From an alpha proteobacterium IMCC14465 (GTDB taxonomy: Bacteria > Pseudomonadota > Alphaproteobacteria > RS24), in contig ALYF01000002.1 in NCBI GenBank assembly GCA_000293845.2, forward strand, positions 1 to 64,000: DNA of 64,000 nucleotides, given 5' to 3'. The position numbers and the translations under genes are program-made. The notes beneath the pieces are model-generated. The model did no database searches. It was not told the DNA's origin and was given only the letters and a program-made list of their open reading frames with translations. This document shows, one piece after another, positions 6,309-16,029 of this stretch; within the stretch, counting starts at the first letter, position 1; every line of letters begins with the position of its first letter.

Positions 6309-7454
6309 GTGAAAAGATTAAAACTGTGTATGCTGTTTCTGCTGCTATTCAATATATCATTCAATAGTGACGCTTACGCGATTGAGACACGCGCTACCCA
6401 TGCCATATTGCTAGATTATGAAACCGGCATGGTTTTGTTTGAGCATAATCCCGATACACTCATGTCGCCTGCCAGCATGAGTAAGTTGATGACGGTTCTG
6501 ATGGTTCTCGAGGCTGTTGAGGACGAACGCATTAGCATGGATGACAAATTTTTCGTGAGTGACGATGCTTGGCGGCGTGGGGGGTCGAAATCGGGCAGCT
6601 CTACGATGTTCCTCAACGCACGGTCTCGTGTTTCGGTAGAAAATCTTTTGCGCGGGGTCATTATCCAGTCTGGCAATGATGCGTGTATTGCGCTTGCCGA
6701 GGGGTTAGGTGGGTCCGAGGCAGGCTTTGCCGAAATGATGACTGAGCGCGCCAGAGATCTTGGTATGGATAATTCGACCTTTATGAATTCTACCGGTTGG
6801 CCAGATGTAGACCATAAAACAACCGCGCGAGATTTGGCTTATCTCACCAAGCATCTGATAAAGCATCATCCGTCATCCTATGGCATGTTTGCCGAGCGCA
6901 GTTTTACTTGGAACGGTATCACTCAACAGAATCGTAACCCATTGCTTTATGCCAATATGGGGGCGGATGGTCTTAAAACCGGACATACGCAAGAGTCGGG
7001 CTACGGGCTCGTCGCATCGGCCGAACAAAATGGCAGGCGGCTTATTCTGGTGATTAACGGATTGCAAAGTAAAAAAGAGCGCGCTTCGGAGGCCAGAAAA
7101 TTGATGAATTGGGGCTTTCGTGCATTTAGCAATGAAACACTCGCCGCGCCGGAAACGATTCTTGTGCGGGCACCTGTTTGGCAGGGAGAGTTTGCAAGGG
7201 TAGGCCTCGCGCCTGCCAAAGCGTTTCGTGTCGTTCTGCCACGAACGGGATTACGCAAAATGGTTGTGACCGCCAGTTACGATAAGCCTATTCTCGCGCC
7301 GATAACCAAGGGTATGCCTGTCGGTAAATTACGTGTTACTTTGCCTGGTCTTGAAACGCAGGAGATTGATTTGGTGACAACCGCCAATATTGAACGCGAA
7401 GGCATGCTTGCGCGGGCGCTTTCTGCCATATCCTATGTTATATTCGGTGAATAA
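6309..7454 (+). CDS. dacA: D-alanyl-D-alanine carboxypeptidase (penicillin-binding protein 5/6 family)
   Basis: A 381-residue exported serine carboxypeptidase that trims the terminal D-Ala of peptidoglycan pentapeptides. It starts at GTG 6309 behind a strong AGGAGG site and opens with a signal peptide (about residues 1-24). The three catalytic motifs are complete: S56-x-x-K59 (SMSK), S121-G122-N123 and K223-T224-G225. A PBP5 C-terminal beta domain and a terminal amphipathic segment (about 360-381) for membrane attachment follow. It lies between rlpA and tmk on the same strand. Confidence 0.95.
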   Translation: MKRLKLCMLFLLLFNISFNSDAYAIETRATHAILLDYETGMVLFEHNPDTLMSPASMSKLMTVLMVLEAVEDERISMDDKFFVSDDAWRRGGSKSGSSTMFLNARSRVSVENLLRGVIIQSGNDACIALAEGLGGSEAGFAEMMTERARDLGMDNSTFMNSTGWPDVDHKTTARDLAYLTKHLIKHHPSSYGMFAERSFTWNGITQQNRNPLLYANMGADGLKTGHTQESGYGLVASAEQNGRRLILVINGLQSKKERASEARKLMNWGFRAFSNETLAAPETILVRAPVWQGEFARVGLAPAKAFRVVLPRTGLRKMVVTASYDKPILAPITKGMPVGKLRVTLPGLETQEIDLVTTANIEREGMLARALSAISYVIFGE

Positions 7455-7465
7455 GGATATGGTAT

Positions 7466-8110
7466 ATGGATGCTCCCAGCGCTAACAGTCCAGGTCGGTT
7501 CATCACGCTTGAAGGTGGTGAGGGGGCTGGTAAATCAACACAGATTCAGGTCGTGAAGGCTTATCTTGAAGACCGCGGCATTGATGTGATTGTCACGCGC
7601 GAGCCGGGCGGCACGCCTGCGGGGCAGGAAATACGGTCATTGCTTGTGAGTGGCGATAAGGATAAATGGTCGCCTCTCTCAGAAACTTTGCTGATTTTAG
7701 CTGACCGTGCCGCGCATTTGGAACGGGTTATCCGTCCGGCCTTGGCGGCGGGGAAATATGTTGTATGCGACAGGTTCTTTGACTCGACACGGGCATATCA
7801 AGGCGTTGCCGGCGGGTTGGGGCTAGAGGTTATTCATAATTTGCAACAAGTTGTTCTCGATAAAACCCTACCTGATGTGACATTACTGCTGGATATACCG
7901 CCAGAAAAAGGTCTGCAACGGGCGCAAGAACGAGGCGGTGAATTGCGTTTTGAAAGCAAAACACTGGCGTATCATCAGACATTGCGCCAAGCTTTTCTGG
8001 ATTTTGCTGCACAAGAGCCGGATAGAATGGCCGTGATTGACGCTGACCGAGATATTGAGGTAGTGAGTGCAGATATTCGCTCGATTTTGGATGACCGTCT
8101 GAATGTCTGA
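7466..8110 (+). CDS. tmk: thymidylate kinase
   Basis: A 214-residue dTMP kinase, which makes dTDP for DNA synthesis. The P-loop GGEGAGKST is at 17-25, TREPGGTPAG follows at about 48-57, and the substrate-binding DRFFDSTRAYQG is at about 98-109. Length is normal for the family. The gene is 11 bp after dacA, and its 3' end overlaps holB by 8 bases (ATGTCTGA), so tmk and holB are translationally coupled, as in many bacteria. Confidence 0.96.
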   Translation: MDAPSANSPGRFITLEGGEGAGKSTQIQVVKAYLEDRGIDVIVTREPGGTPAGQEIRSLLVSGDKDKWSPLSETLLILADRAAHLERVIRPALAAGKYVVCDRFFDSTRAYQGVAGGLGLEVIHNLQQVVLDKTLPDVTLLLDIPPEKGLQRAQERGGELRFESKTLAYHQTLRQAFLDFAAQEPDRMAVIDADRDIEVVSADIRSILDDRLNV

Positions 8111-9236
8111 ATTTATTGATGACTTACCGGATATTGATGGCGCACGTTCACCGCGTTTTTGCCGTGAATTAATAGGGCAAGAGGCGGCGGTTACTCATTT
8201 CTTATCTAATCTTGCACAGGGTAAGTTGCATCATGCGTGTCTTTTGACAGGCCCAAAAGGGGTTGGCAAGGCCAGTTTTGCTCATATGGCGGCACGTTTT
8301 ATGCTGCATCATGCAGATCCGGTCTCCGCGGCTAAAAATGCCGACAATCTGATAATTACTGCTGATGATACACTTGGAAAGCAAATAGAGCAGGGCAGTC
8401 ATCCGGATTTAATGATTGTGTCTCGCCCGTGGGATGTTGCCAAGGAACGCTTCAAGCAAAGCATATCCATTGATGAAGTCCGTAAAATCAGGTCATTTTT
8501 TAACTTAAGCGCAGGCATGGGGGGTTGGCGTGTCTGTATTATTGATGCTGCGGATGATATGACCCTTAATGCGGCCAACGCGCTTCTCAAAACACTTGAA
8601 GAACCACCGGCTAACTCATTGTTTTTAATTGTATCTCATCAATCCGGCGGTCTGTTGGATACAATACGGTCACGCTGTATGAAAATCGCGTTTCAACCGC
8701 TTTCAGCGATAAATATTCAACATCTTATGCATCTTGGGTTTAAAGGGGGCCTTAAAGATGGATCTAAAGATGGAGCAGACAATGCGGATGCGGAACAGTC
8801 TGTTGCCGCCATTGCGCATTTGTCGCGCGGGAGTATAGGGCGCGCCTTACATATTCAAGACACAAATGGCCTTGAGGTTTATTCCGATATGGTCAAATTA
8901 TTGCGCCAATATCCGCAAATACAGACCGTTGCGCTACATGAGGTGGCCGAGCGCATGTCCAAACGAAATGCCGAGCATCTTTTTGTGGATATGGGAGAGT
9001 TTTTACTCCAATGGTTACATCAATTAGCCCGTTCCTCTGCGAGAGGGGAGACACCGCGTGTTATTTTTGAAGGAGAGGAAGCAGCTTTTCAGGCAATGGT
9101 TGCCGATAGACCTCTTGAAGCGTGGGTGGATGTATGGGAGAAGGTGACGGAACTTTACGATAATGCCAAGCGTCTTAATCTTGATCGCAAGCAAACGGTT
9201 CTAGAAAGTTTCAAGCTCATTCAATCGGGTGTCTAA
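8103..9236 (+). CDS. holB: DNA polymerase III delta' subunit
   Basis: A 377-residue clamp-loader subunit. The P-loop-like GPKGVGKAS is at about 50-58, and the conserved ANALLKTLEEPP and IRSRC (sensor 1/SRC region) of gamma/delta' proteins are visible. A short Gly/Lys/Asp-rich repeat-like insert (KDGSKDGADNADAE, about 220-236) lies between the AAA+ and collar domains and looks like a linker expansion. The gene is translationally coupled to tmk, and metG follows 34 bp downstream. Confidence 0.93.
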   Translation: MSEFIDDLPDIDGARSPRFCRELIGQEAAVTHFLSNLAQGKLHHACLLTGPKGVGKASFAHMAARFMLHHADPVSAAKNADNLIITADDTLGKQIEQGSHPDLMIVSRPWDVAKERFKQSISIDEVRKIRSFFNLSAGMGGWRVCIIDAADDMTLNAANALLKTLEEPPANSLFLIVSHQSGGLLDTIRSRCMKIAFQPLSAINIQHLMHLGFKGGLKDGSKDGADNADAEQSVAAIAHLSRGSIGRALHIQDTNGLEVYSDMVKLLRQYPQIQTVALHEVAERMSKRNAEHLFVDMGEFLLQWLHQLARSSARGETPRVIFEGEEAAFQAMVADRPLEAWVDVWEKVTELYDNAKRLNLDRKQTVLESFKLIQSGV

Positions 9237-9270
9237 ATCCGATATAAATTCAGGTATATTCAGGTAATAA

Positions 9271-10806
9271 ATGACGCGACCTTATTTTATAACGACAGCT
9301 ATCTCCTATCCGAATGGCCCACCGCATATCGGTCATGCTTATGAAGCGATTGCGACGGATGTTATTGCGCGCTTTCACCGCCTTGCGGGGGAGGAGGTTT
9401 ATTTCCTGACCGGGACGGATGACCATGGTCAGAAAATGTTTCAGACCGCGCGTGACCAGAATATGTCGCCGCTGGAACTTGCGGATGAGTTGACCCCAAG
9501 ATTTAGAGATATGGTTGCAGCGTTTAATTGTTCGAATGATGATTTTATTCGTACGTCAGAAGCGCGCCATTATGAAGCCGTTGCCACCATATGGAAGCTT
9601 ATGGCGGATAATGGGGACATATATAAAGACTCCTATGCTGGCTGGTATTCAGTGCGTGATGAGGCTTTTTATACCGAAGCAGAATTGCAGACCAACGAGG
9701 CGGGCGTTAAAATCGCACCTTCCGGCACAGAGGTTGAGTGGGTCGAAGAGGAAAGTTATTTCTTCCGTCTGTCTGCGTATCAGGACAAATTGCTGGCTTA
9801 TTATGATAGCCATCCCGATTTTATCGCGCCGACCTCGCGCAAAAATGAAATCGTCTCTTTTGTTTCAGGTGGCCTGAAAGATTTATCTATTTCCAGAACG
9901 AGTTTCAGCTGGGGCGTCCCCGTACCGGATGACCCCGACCATGTTGTGTATGTCTGGGTGGACGCTCTCACAAATTATTTAACGGCTGCGGGTTTTCCAG
10001 ATAATCATGCTTCCTTATGGCCTGCCGCCTTGCATATTATCGGTAAGGATATAACGCGCTTCCATGCTGTTTACTGGCCTGCCTTTTTAATGTCTGCTCA
10101 GATTGCCTTACCTGAAAAAGTCTTTGCTCATGGTTTTTTAACTTTGCGCGGCGAGAAAATGTCGAAATCCGCGGGCAATGTTATGGACCCTTTCGATATG
10201 ATTGAGCGTTTCGGTTCGGAAAATTTGAGATATTTTTTCATGCGCGAAGTCCCTTTCGGGCAGGATGGCAGTTTTAGCGATGACGCTATTATCAATCGTG
10301 TTAATGCTGATTTGGCCAATGACCTTGGTAATCTTGCTCAGCGCAGTCTGTCTATGATTGCCAAGAATTGCGAGGGTATCATGCCTACGCCCGACTTAAA
10401 TGCTGAGGGCGATGCTGCATTGCTGGCATTAGCCGACGGGCTTCACGAAAAAATAACCAGGTCTATGGATAGGCTGGCAATTCATGAATATCTGAAATCT
10501 GTATTTGAACTTGTTTCGCAAGCCAATCGTTACTTTGCTGAACAAGAGCCGTGGAGCCTGAAAAAAACTGATCCAGAACGGATGGGGACGGTACTTTACC
10601 TCGCTGCTGAAACCATTCGACAGGCAACGATTACCCTTCAGCCCGTCATTCCAGAAGGCGCGTCGCAACTATTGAACCTTTTATGTGTCCCCGACAATGA
10701 GAGGGATTTTGCGTCCCTCGGTACCGCCGGCAGACTAGCTTCTGGTCAAGCACTCCCGAAGCCTGAAGTTATTTTCCCCCGCTTGGAAGCTGACCCCGAA
10801 GCATAA
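9271..10806 (+). CDS. metG: methionyl-tRNA synthetase
   Basis: A 511-residue class I synthetase of the short type without the C-terminal tRNA-binding domain. The HIGH motif is [10 protein letters not shown] (17-26), and KMSKS is EKMSKSAGN at about 295. The zinc-knuckle region reads [10 protein letters not shown], lacking the paired cysteines, as in the zinc-free MetG group. It is the last gene of the rlpA-dacA-tmk-holB-metG block. The tatD and MBL hydrolase genes that usually follow in alphaproteobacteria are instead at 23-24.7 kb on the other strand. Confidence 0.96.
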   Translation: MTRPYFITTAISYPNGPPHIGHAYEAIATDVIARFHRLAGEEVYFLTGTDDHGQKMFQTARDQNMSPLELADELTPRFRDMVAAFNCSNDDFIRTSEARHYEAVATIWKLMADNGDIYKDSYAGWYSVRDEAFYTEAELQTNEAGVKIAPSGTEVEWVEEESYFFRLSAYQDKLLAYYDSHPDFIAPTSRKNEIVSFVSGGLKDLSISRTSFSWGVPVPDDPDHVVYVWVDALTNYLTAAGFPDNHASLWPAALHIIGKDITRFHAVYWPAFLMSAQIALPEKVFAHGFLTLRGEKMSKSAGNVMDPFDMIERFGSENLRYFFMREVPFGQDGSFSDDAIINRVNADLANDLGNLAQRSLSMIAKNCEGIMPTPDLNAEGDAALLALADGLHEKITRSMDRLAIHEYLKSVFELVSQANRYFAEQEPWSLKKTDPERMGTVLYLAAETIRQATITLQPVIPEGASQLLNLLCVPDNERDFASLGTAGRLASGQALPKPEVIFPRLEADPEA

Positions 10807-10906
10807 ACCAATTTATCTCGACATTATTAACTGTGGTATTTATGCAACGGGTATGCTTAGCTCATGAAAAGATGTGCCGAATTAACTTGTCAGACATCTT
10901 TGTTGT

Positions 10907-10934
10907 GACATCCTCAAATGTGAGGACGTCTTTT
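10907..10934 (+). terminator. rho-independent terminator downstream of metG
   Basis: GACATCCTCA (10907-10916) pairs with TGAGGACGTC (10921-10930) with one mismatch and a 4-base loop, followed by TTTT. It lies between metG and ntrY and would end the metG transcript. It also suggests that ntrYX has its own promoter. Confidence 0.65.
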
Positions 10935-10952
10935 AACTCAGTATGGTAAGTG

Positions 10953-13235
10953 ATGACGGATTCAGGTCTGAAAAAAGAAGCAGAAAATAAAAATCTAAAT
11001 AACTCTTTCAGAGATATTTTCGCGCATATTCAAAATTCAATTAGAATTTATATGAGCGCGTCTGTGCTTTCCTATATGTCCATGCTTGTTGTTATGGGCG
11101 GGGTGATTAGCAGTATTTCCACCTATCTGGTTATTAGCGGCCTGACGCCCGTCACGCCAACTGAATGGGTATTTAAACTCCTTATCTTTATTAATTTATT
11201 ATTCGTTGTTCCGCTGATTTTATTCGTCATCATTGGGCTGGTTAAACTCTGGAAGAAGCGTCAGCTTAAACAGCCTGGCTCTCATCTGAATGTTAAGCTG
11301 GTTTCGATGTTTTCGATTATTGCAGTCGTGCCGGCTATTTTGGTTGCGATTTTTGCTTTTGTGACGCTTGATCGTGGGCTTGATAGTTGGTTCAGCGATC
11401 GTACAAAACTGATTATCAACAATACCGCCTTGGTGGCTAATGCTTACTTGGATGAGCATAGAGCGAATTTGCGCCGCGACAGTGCGATTATGGCAAGTGA
11501 TCTCAACCGTGCGGCTGGTGCGCTTGATCAGGATTTGGCTAAATTCACAACATTTCTGACAGCCCAAGCGGCATTAAGGTCCATTCCGATGGCCTTGCTG
11601 ATAGACGAAAATGGCAAGCTGATTACAGCTGCGCAAACGAAACGTCAAATCCCGATGCAACCGCCACCCAAAGAAGCGTTTGAAGCCGTGAAAGAGGGGC
11701 AGCCGGTTATTATGACCTTGGGCGGGCAAGCGCAAATCAGGTCTCTCATGAAACTTGATGATTTTGACGGGGTTTATCTTTACACCGCAAAAAAGGTCGA
11801 CCCGCAAATTGTTGAGCATCTTGCCAAGACAGACATTGCGATGCGGGAATATAACTCGCTTGAAACGCAAAGATTTGAGGCTCAGTTAACTTTCGCGCTG
11901 ATTTATATCGGTATTGCGTTGGTTCTGCTTTTAGCCGCTATATTTTTTGGTCTTGGGCTTGCCAATGGTCTGGCGTCGCCAATCGGCCAACTGATTGTGG
12001 CGTCTAAGCGTGTGAGTAGCGGTAAGCTGGATACGCGGGTTGATATTGTTGGAAATGATGAAGACATTAATCGTCTTGGTCATACCTTTAACCAAATGAC
12101 CGAGCAGTTGAGCAAGCAGAGACAAGAGCTTGTGGATGCCCGTGATGATTTGAGCCGCCGGCATGAATTTACCGAAATGGTTTTAGACGGCATAAGTTCA
12201 GGTGTGATTGGTCTGGATGAAGATGGGAAAATCAACCATGCCAATTTGCTTGCCCAAGATATTGGCGGCGTGAATGCGTTTGATATGGTCGGGCGCCCAA
12301 TTGGGGATGTCTTACCTGCTTTTTCAAATTTGCTGATTATTGCTGATAGTAAAATCTCCCGTTCCGTAGAAATTGAATTAAAAGATGATGATGGCAATCG
12401 TCGGATATTGCTGGTGCGGGTTGCCAAAGGCCATGCAGGTAATGAAAAAAATTATGTGATTACATTTGAAGATGTAACCAATCTGATTTCTGCGCAAAGA
12501 ACGGCTGCGTGGGCGGATATTGCGCGCCGCATTGCGCATGAAATTAAAAATCCGTTAACACCTATCCAGCTTTCAGCCGAAAGATTAAAATCTAAATATG
12601 AGGGCGAGGTTTCTAGCGACCCCGAAATTTTCAAGCAATGTACAGAGACGATTATTCGTCAGGTCGGTGATATTGGCCGCATGGTAGACGAGTTTTCTTC
12701 TTTTGCGCGTATGCCAAGTGTTGTGTTCAAAAATTTTGATATCAGAGATGCAGTTAATCAAACCGTGTTTCTCCAGCGTGTTGCTCATCCAGAAATTGAG
12801 TATGTGTTTGTATGTGAGGAAGGGGGAGAAATCCCCATTCATGCTGATAATCGATTGATAAGCCAGGCACTCACAAACATTCTTAAAAATGGTGCTGAAT
12901 CAATTTATCGTAATGTAGAGCGTGTTGAGTCAAAAATAGTTGTGACCCTCAGGCAGGAGGATGAAGTTATATCCATTGATGTTGCAGATACAGGTATAGG
13001 TCTGCCGGACATTAACCGGGAGGCTCTGTTGGAGCCTTACATCACAACACGGGAGCAGGGTACCGGCCTTGGTCTCGCTATTGTGAAAAAGGTTATGTCT
13101 GATCATGGAGGAGAGATTACTCTCGGTGATGCACCGTGGGTAAGAGACGGGAAATCTGGCGCACAGATTACTTTAAGTTTCCCGTCGATTAAGCGTGAAA
13201 CGGTAGGGCATTCCAAAGTTGAGGAAGTGATATGA
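10953..13235 (+). CDS. ntrY: nitrogen-regulation sensor histidine kinase NtrY
   Basis: About 760 residues. Three N-terminal membrane helices (about 35-65, 70-95, 110-135) come before an extracytoplasmic loop; a fourth helix (about 310-335) is followed by HAMP and PAS domains. The kinase core has the H-box IAHEIKNPLTPIQLS, N-box NILKNGAES, G1 DTGIGLP and G2 GTGLGLAIV. NtrY phosphorylates NtrX and is tied to nitrogen, redox and envelope control in alphaproteobacteria. GTG 10950 is an alternative start next to the ATG chosen. The stop overlaps the ntrX start (ATGA). The usual upstream ntrB-ntrC pair is absent. Confidence 0.93.
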   Translation: MTDSGLKKEAENKNLNNSFRDIFAHIQNSIRIYMSASVLSYMSMLVVMGGVISSISTYLVISGLTPVTPTEWVFKLLIFINLLFVVPLILFVIIGLVKLWKKRQLKQPGSHLNVKLVSMFSIIAVVPAILVAIFAFVTLDRGLDSWFSDRTKLIINNTALVANAYLDEHRANLRRDSAIMASDLNRAAGALDQDLAKFTTFLTAQAALRSIPMALLIDENGKLITAAQTKRQIPMQPPPKEAFEAVKEGQPVIMTLGGQAQIRSLMKLDDFDGVYLYTAKKVDPQIVEHLAKTDIAMREYNSLETQRFEAQLTFALIYIGIALVLLLAAIFFGLGLANGLASPIGQLIVASKRVSSGKLDTRVDIVGNDEDINRLGHTFNQMTEQLSKQRQELVDARDDLSRRHEFTEMVLDGISSGVIGLDEDGKINHANLLAQDIGGVNAFDMVGRPIGDVLPAFSNLLIIADSKISRSVEIELKDDDGNRRILLVRVAKGHAGNEKNYVITFEDVTNLISAQRTAAWADIARRIAHEIKNPLTPIQLSAERLKSKYEGEVSSDPEIFKQCTETIIRQVGDIGRMVDEFSSFARMPSVVFKNFDIRDAVNQTVFLQRVAHPEIEYVFVCEEGGEIPIHADNRLISQALTNILKNGAESIYRNVERVESKIVVTLRQEDEVISIDVADTGIGLPDINREALLEPYITTREQGTGLGLAIVKKVMSDHGGEITLGDAPWVRDGKSGAQITLSFPSIKRETVGHSKVEEVI

Positions 13236-14614
13236 CAGGGGATGTTTTAATAGTTGATGACGAACGTGATATTTGTGAGCTCGTATCCGGGATTTTAACG
13301 GATTCGGGATATGCGACCCGTACGGCGTCGGACAGTGATACTGCTTTAAATGAAATTGCCAAACGGTGTCCGTCTCTGGTTTTGCTGGATATCTGGCTAC
13401 AGGGAAGCAGGCTTGACGGTCTTGAGGTGTTGAAATTACTGAAAGAGCGTCTGCCAAATTTACCGGTAGTGATTATTAGTGGACACGGCAATCTTGAAAC
13501 GGCGGTCAGCGCCATCAAGATTGGGGCTTATGATTACATAGAAAAACCGTTTAAGTCGGATCGGCTTTTGCTGGTAATTCAAAGGGCAATAGAAAATTCA
13601 AAGCTCAAAAGAGAAAACTCCGAATTGCGACGTAAATCCGGACAATATGAGCTTATTGGTGACTCGATTGCCGTCCAGAAACTAAGAAGTTCCATTAATA
13701 AAATCGGCCCGACAAATAGTCGGGTATTGATTACAGGGCCTTCGGGGTCTGGCAAGGAGCTTGTGGCCCGAGCGTTACATAAAAATTCAGAACGCGCTTC
13801 GGCTGCTTTTGTGGCGATTAATGCAGCCATTCTTGAGCCGGAGAATATGGAATATGTTCTTTTTGGGCGCATGGAAGATGGAGATGTGGTGCCGGGTCTG
13901 CTTGAGCAGGCGCATGGTGGCACGCTCTATATTGATGAGGTTGGCGAGATGCCACTTGATACGCAGGGCAAAATTCTGCGCGTCTTAACGGAACAGAAAT
14001 TCGTCCGTCTTGGTGGCGGGCCGAATGTTTCTGTTGATATCAGGCTCATGTCGTCAAGTTCGCGGGATTTGAGTAATCATATCGCTAAGGGGTTGTTCCG
14101 AGAGGATCTTTATCACCGGCTAAATGTTGTACCGATTGAGGTGCCCTCTCTGGCGCAACGCCGTGATGATATTTGCATGCTGGTTGACTATTTTGTCGAC
14201 TATCTTGTCAAAAGCTCAGGTTTTGCCCCTCGCAAAATTGCAGATGATGCTCTGGCTGTTATGCAATCTCATGCATGGCCCGGTAATGTTCGACAGCTTA
14301 GAAACTGTGTTGAGAATATGCTGATTTCTGCGGCTGATAGTGAACATGACACGATAACTGCGGATATGTTGCCGGCGGATATATTGTCAGCAACCAAGCT
14401 CAATATTGAGGAAAGCGACAGTACGCATATCATGACGCTCCAATTGCGTGAAGCCAGAGAGATTTTTGAAAAACAATATTTGTTGGCGCAAATTGACAGG
14501 TTTGGTGGGAATATTTCTAAGACTGCTGAATTTGTCGGAATGGAGCGTTCTGCGCTTCACCGTAAGTTGAAGACACTTGGGGTGAATCCAGCCAAACGCC
14601 TTAAACCGGCCTAA
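13232..14614 (+). CDS. ntrX: nitrogen-assimilation response regulator NtrX
   Basis: A 460-residue regulator with a receiver domain (phospho-acceptor Asp53 in LLDIWLQG), an AAA+ domain (Walker A GPSGSGKE about 170; GTLYIDEVGEMP as Walker B) and a C-terminal Fis-type helix-turn-helix (GGNISKTAEFVGMERSALHR). The sigma-54-contacting GAFTGA loop is missing; LFGRMEDGDVVPGLLEQA occupies that place, as in other alphaproteobacterial NtrX proteins. It therefore probably acts as a conventional activator or repressor. It is translationally coupled to ntrY and followed by trkA. Confidence 0.93.
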   Translation: MTGDVLIVDDERDICELVSGILTDSGYATRTASDSDTALNEIAKRCPSLVLLDIWLQGSRLDGLEVLKLLKERLPNLPVVIISGHGNLETAVSAIKIGAYDYIEKPFKSDRLLLVIQRAIENSKLKRENSELRRKSGQYELIGDSIAVQKLRSSINKIGPTNSRVLITGPSGSGKELVARALHKNSERASAAFVAINAAILEPENMEYVLFGRMEDGDVVPGLLEQAHGGTLYIDEVGEMPLDTQGKILRVLTEQKFVRLGGGPNVSVDIRLMSSSSRDLSNHIAKGLFREDLYHRLNVVPIEVPSLAQRRDDICMLVDYFVDYLVKSSGFAPRKIADDALAVMQSHAWPGNVRQLRNCVENMLISAADSEHDTITADMLPADILSATKLNIEESDSTHIMTLQLREAREIFEKQYLLAQIDRFGGNISKTAEFVGMERSALHRKLKTLGVNPAKRLKPA

Positions 14615-14647
14615 AGGCTAATATAAAGGTCAATCAGAGGAACGAGA

Positions 14648-16024
14648 ATGCGCGTAATTATATGTGGTGCCGGACAGGTTGGTTTTGGTATCGCCCGACA
14701 TCTTGTGGCAGAAGGAAATGATGTCACGGTTGTTGACAGATCCTCGGAGCTTATCCAGCGTATTAACAACACGCTGGATGTGCGCGCTCTTGTCGGTCAC
14801 GGCTCTCACCCCCAAGTGCTCGAAGATGCGGGTGCGGAAGGTGCTGATATATTAATAGCCGTGACTGCTTCTGATGAGGTGAATATGGTGGCCTGTCAGG
14901 TTGCCCTGTCACTTTTTTCGGTGCCTAAGCGCATCGCGCGTATTCGGGATCAAAAGTATCTCGAAAAGGAATGGAAAGATTTATTCAGCCGCGATGAGTT
15001 GCCTGTTGATGTGATTATTTCGCCTGAACGCGCTGTCGCTGAACAGGTTATGCGACGATTGGAAATTCCGGGTGCTTATGACACGGCTAATTTTGGTGAG
15101 AAAAATATACAGTTTCTCGCTATTAATCTCGACGAGAACTGCCCTGTTCTTGAAACACCTTTAAAACAATTAACGGATTTATTTCCTGACCTTCAGGCAA
15201 CGGTGGTTGCCGTTAAGCGAGATGGTAATTTATTTGTCCCTAAAAGCGATGATTTGATGGTCGCAGGGGATAGTGCCTTTTTGGTAACGGCTTCTGAAGA
15301 TTGCGAACGGACCATGACTATTTTCGGTCATGAAGAACAAGAAGCCAGAAATCTTATTATCGTCGGTGGCGGTAATATTGGATATCATGTTGCCCGCCAA
15401 CTTGAAAAAAGAGGTGTTCGTAATTCTGTGCGCCTTATTGAAAATAGTGAAACACGTGCGCGTCATATTGCTGAGTCTTTAGAGGATAGTACGGTGCTTC
15501 TAGGAAGCGGGCTTGAGCCGGATATTTTGGCTGAGGCTGGCGTACGGGATGCTGAAATACTTCTGGCGCTTACCAATGATGATCAGGTCAACCTCCTGAC
15601 AACGATGCTGGCGCGTACTGAGGGGTGTGAGCGCGCACTTTGCCTAATTAATAACACGTCCTTTTTACCGCTGGGGCAATCAATCGGTCTGGATATTTCA
15701 ATAAATCCGCGTGCGATAACGGTATCGTCCATTCTCCAGCATATCCGTAAAGGTCATGTGCTTGGCGTCCACACAATTGAAGATGGTGAGGCGGAAATCA
15801 TTGAGGCGGAAGTGCTGGAAACATCCGCCTTTGTTGGTCAAAAACTACGCCAGCTTAATTTGCCGGACACAATGCGTATTGGGGCTATTTTCCGAAATGG
15901 CGACGTGCTCATGCCAAGAGGTAATTTCGAATTTAAAGTTGGTGACCGGATTATTATTTTTGTTCTAACCGATGCTGTTAATGAGGCTGAAAACTTCTTT
16001 AGCGTTGGGCTGGAATATTTCTAA
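14648..16024 (+). CDS. trkA: Trk potassium-uptake regulatory subunit TrkA
   Basis: A 458-residue cytoplasmic NAD-binding gating subunit built from two RCK units. Rossmann motifs are GAGQVGFGIARHL (6-18) and GGGNIGYHVARQL (about 239-251), each followed by a TrkA-C domain. It controls potassium flux through the TrkH channel, which is encoded 5 bp downstream. GAGGAACGAG precedes the ATG. The order ntrX-trkA-trkH is a familiar alphaproteobacterial arrangement. Confidence 0.95.
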   Translation: MRVIICGAGQVGFGIARHLVAEGNDVTVVDRSSELIQRINNTLDVRALVGHGSHPQVLEDAGAEGADILIAVTASDEVNMVACQVALSLFSVPKRIARIRDQKYLEKEWKDLFSRDELPVDVIISPERAVAEQVMRRLEIPGAYDTANFGEKNIQFLAINLDENCPVLETPLKQLTDLFPDLQATVVAVKRDGNLFVPKSDDLMVAGDSAFLVTASEDCERTMTIFGHEEQEARNLIIVGGGNIGYHVARQLEKRGVRNSVRLIENSETRARHIAESLEDSTVLLGSGLEPDILAEAGVRDAEILLALTNDDQVNLLTTMLARTEGCERALCLINNTSFLPLGQSIGLDISINPRAITVSSILQHIRKGHVLGVHTIEDGEAEIIEAEVLETSAFVGQKLRQLNLPDTMRIGAIFRNGDVLMPRGNFEFKVGDRIIIFVLTDAVNEAENFFSVGLEYF

Positions 16025-16029
16025 GCATC

